In this document: positions 45,283-47,267 of the stretch, piece after piece | Layout: each line of letters starts with the position of its first letter | Numbering within the stretch: position 1 is the first letter of the stretch | Origin: Acidianus hospitalis | Lineage (GTDB): Archaea; Thermoproteota; Thermoprotei_A; Sulfolobales; Sulfolobaceae | NCBI GenBank assembly: GCA_003086435.1 | Contig: QEFD01000235.1 | Coordinates: forward strand, 1 to 47,267 | Direction: 5' to 3' | Length of the DNA stretch: 47,267 bases | Position numbers and translations under genes: made by a program | The notes under the pieces: generated by a model | The model's database searches: none | What the model was told of the DNA's origin: nothing | Seen by the model: only the letters and a program-made list of their open reading frames with translations

Positions 45283-47031
45283 TTAGAAATTTAAAGTAAA
45301 CAGCTTAACAGGCTTAGCTTGAACTTTAATATTAAGTAACGGGGTGCCTCCGAATTTGCCCTTCTTCCCATCTATTATAGAATTTATAGGTTTTCCGTCT
45401 AGGTCAAAGAGTGATGATTTAAATAAGAAATAGACACCAGATGGTAGATCCTCAGATTTTTTAAATACTACTCTTACTTGTCCTTTTTCCGTGTATAAAA
45501 TTCCTTCTCCTTCAAATTTTGAATTAAAGACTATAGGCTTTCTCTCGCCGTATATCTCTTTAAATTGACTATTAGTATAATTAGGATGAGAGGAATAAAC
45601 AAGAAATTCTCCTTGAGGAAATTCTAGGTCATCTGGCTTTGGAAAAGGTTCTATAGAAAACTTTCTTGTGACCTTAGGCGAGACTTTAACTACTTTTCTC
45701 CTTTTTAATTCTTCTACAGAGATTCCAGTGTTTCTTAAGGATACTTCTACTGCCTTCCACGGATCTTCAAATATAAAATCCTCCGAAATTTCCAATTCTC
45801 TGGCAATTTTATGCATTAAATTAACTTCAGTGATTCCTAAGGGATTATTAACTATGGGCTCATTATAAACAAGATAATTATGCCAATAACTATATACTAC
45901 ATCTTCTTTTTCTAGGAAAGTCAACCCTGGGAAAACTAAGTTGGCTAGCTTGGCAGTCTCGGACCAAAAAGGATCATGTACTACTAGAAAAACTCTTCCA
46001 TCATTAACTGCCTCTATAATTTTATCTCCTCCTGGCAGAGAATGCAATGGATTAGAATTCCAAACAAAGATTATTTTAAACTCGTTTATTCTATCTCCTA
46101 ATTCGCCCATGTTGATAATCTTTCTAGGTTTATACAAGTGAGTTCCTCTAAGGTAATCAAAATCTATTCCCCATCCTTGGCTATTAGAATAGAAAAATCC
46201 ATTTTCTATACCTAGTAATCCAGGTATAAGAGAAATTACACCTATAGCATAACCTCCGTTTAAACTTCTTCCTAGGGCAAATCCAATTATTGTTAAAGGT
46301 TTTTCATTAAAGTAAAAATCCGCTAGGTCTTCTATGTCCTTCTCTTTTAAAGAAGTAGCTTCTTCTATCAGCGAGTAATTGAAAGAAGCAACTTTATCTT
46401 GCAATTCAGCATTACGTATTCTTCCCTTTTCTACAAGTTTCTTCAATATTCCTATAGCAAGGTAAACATCAGAACCGGGTTTTATAATATAATATTTGTC
46501 ACTCCTTTTTGCTGTTTCGCTTTTTCTTACGTCTATAGTTACTTTATATTTATCTTTAAGAATTTTCCATCCGTGAATAAAGCTAATAGAAGCCTCACTA
46601 CCCCAGAAGACTACTGAAGAAAATTTAACAAAATCTTCTGGCAATGCGCCAAAACTACTTCCATAATGAGCTTTAATTGCTTCATGTCCTTCTGCGCTAC
46701 ATATTGAGTAATCTGTTGAACTACTGCCTAGATAATTCCAAAGCCGTGCTGGATAATACCACGTTAATAACCCTTGGTTCCCATCGTAATCTATATGAAG
46801 TATTTCTTCAGGGTTTATTTCCCTTATTCTTTTAGCTAAAATTCTTATTCCTTCTTCTACTGTAATTTCCTTTCCTTCATAATAAGCAGATTTTATTCTA
46901 TTAATTGAATTTCTTTTTAAGTCTGCAATACCTCTGGAGCAAGTAAAACCGTTAATTGGGAAGATGTCCAAGGGTTTATAATTAGAGTCAAATATACAAG
47001 TATCGTAACAATCTCTTGTACAAGCAATCAT
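45283..47031 (-). CDS. Molybdopterin oxidoreductase (DMSO-reductase family) catalytic subunit
   Basis: This 582-residue protein has an N-terminal [4Fe-4S] motif with C4, C8, C12 and C31, the molybdopterin-binding region ([32 protein letters not shown]) and the later [15 protein letters not shown] and [23 protein letters not shown]. The C-terminal molydop-binding domain (about 470-582) is short. The DYSICSAEG segment is at the usual place of the Mo ligand, which may be Cys or Ser. There is no TAT signal, so it is cytoplasmic. The substrate is unknown; formate-dehydrogenase-like and thiosulfate/polysulfide-like enzymes are both possible. It lies upstream of an MFS gene. Confidence 0.78.
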   Translation of the reverse strand: MIACTRDCYDTCIFDSNYKPLDIFPINGFTCSRGIADLKRNSINRIKSAYYEGKEITVEEGIRILAKRIREINPEEILHIDYDGNQGLLTWYYPARLWNYLGSSSTDYSICSAEGHEAIKAHYGSSFGALPEDFVKFSSVVFWGSEASISFIHGWKILKDKYKVTIDVRKSETAKRSDKYYIIKPGSDVYLAIGILKKLVEKGRIRNAELQDKVASFNYSLIEEATSLKEKDIEDLADFYFNEKPLTIIGFALGRSLNGGYAIGVISLIPGLLGIENGFFYSNSQGWGIDFDYLRGTHLYKPRKIINMGELGDRINEFKIIFVWNSNPLHSLPGGDKIIEAVNDGRVFLVVHDPFWSETAKLANLVFPGLTFLEKEDVVYSYWHNYLVYNEPIVNNPLGITEVNLMHKIARELEISEDFIFEDPWKAVEVSLRNTGISVEELKRRKVVKVSPKVTRKFSIEPFPKPDDLEFPQGEFLVYSSHPNYTNSQFKEIYGERKPIVFNSKFEGEGILYTEKGQVRVVFKKSEDLPSGVYFLFKSSLFDLDGKPINSIIDGKKGKFGGTPLLNIKVQAKPVKLFTLNF

Positions 47032-47072
47032 GAAGAATAATATTATAAATGGCTTTTAATTTTTTCCTTATT

Positions 47073-47267
47073 ATGGAAAAGGCAGAACAACTCTTCCAAG
47101 CATATAAGGAAAGGAAAGAAATAGACCCATTTCCACTTACGGAAGAAGAAGGCAAAAAAGTTGGTGAAGAATTCTCTAAGATGCTTATAGATTATGAAGG
47201 TTTAGGAGGGTATAAAATTGCGAAAGGTGGTATTATAGGAGTTTTAACTAAGGCTATGATTACATCT
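47073..47267 (+). CDS. 2-keto-4-pentenoate hydratase-like protein (5' end only)
   Basis: The first 65 codons of a gene leave the window. The sequence from ATG 47073 has the helical [25 protein letters not shown] and then [20 protein letters not shown], the pattern of the MhpD/2-oxopent-4-enoate hydratase and decarboxylase family (fumarylacetoacetase-like). Such enzymes act in catabolism of aromatic ring-cleavage products. It is divergent from the molybdopterin oxidoreductase gene with a 41-base intergenic region holding both promoters. Confidence 0.65.
   Translation, partial: MEKAEQLFQAYKERKEIDPFPLTEEEGKKVGEEFSKMLIDYEGLGGYKIAKGGIIGVLTKAMITS

Overview
The window looks like a chromosomal segment of a thermoacidophilic archaeon of the order Sulfolobales, with an Acidianus-, Sulfurisphaera- or Sulfolobus-like gene set. 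This is inferred from the low GC content (roughly one third by eye), TATA-like boxes about 25 bases upstream of many start codons (leaderless genes), a SegA/SegB segregation pair, a B-family haem-copper oxidase subunit I, a TreT/DUF5752 trehalose locus, sulfide-quinone-reductase-like and TauE/DUF1634 genes, and a box C/D sRNA. The species cannot be fixed by reading. I see no insertion sequence, CRISPR array, tRNA or rRNA gene.

Layout. 1-227 is the end of an unrecognised gene. 275-6585 is a tight four-gene operon: HerA-like ATPase, a 1011-residue P-loop ATPase, a 222-residue coiled-coil protein and a NurA-like nuclease. It resembles a DNA-end-processing or defence module in which the usual Mre11/Rad50 pair is replaced by two unfamiliar proteins, and it is the best candidate here for an undescribed system. 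6654-9584 has an RNA m5C methyltransferase and a trehalose synthase (treT) gene interrupted by two in-frame stops, with its DUF5752 partner. 9646-12963 has a NifX-like protein, a SelW-like redox protein, an orphan oxidase subunit I and a crotonase-family protein. 12937-14651 is an ABC-2 exporter. 14683-16839 is an overlapping run of AIR-synthase-like, CobY and DUF1614 genes. 17128-19315 has ThiN, a PadR regulator and a divergent SQR-like flavoprotein. 19357-20507 is segAB.

20612-25337 has a ferritin-like/VIT1 iron transporter, a nitrilase-family enzyme, a four-CBS protein with a ribosome-hibernation-like C-terminus, and a histone-deacetylase-family enzyme. 25326-28449 has purT, two nuclease-fold proteins and a lipid-kinase-like membrane protein. 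A box C/D sRNA lies on the minus strand at about 28462-28512. 28554-33169 has a flavoprotein oxidase, a nucleotidyltransferase, MoaB and an FAD/iron-sulfur protein. 33299-41304 is rich in glycosyltransferases (three GT4, two duplicated GT2) around an Hrq1/MrfA-like helicase. 41432-47267 has thioredoxin reductase, a TauE/SafE plus DUF1634 pair, a decayed phosphoesterase fragment, an MFS transporter, a molybdopterin oxidoreductase and the start of a hydratase.

The genome is compact: 11 of 15 convergent gene pairs overlap at their 3' ends. No gene-free stretch exceeds 300 bases. The largest gaps are 43745-44004, which holds the phosphoesterase remnant, and 11966-12192, which is AT-rich promoter DNA with an 18-bp direct repeat. 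All functions are inferred from motifs recognised by eye; no database search was run.
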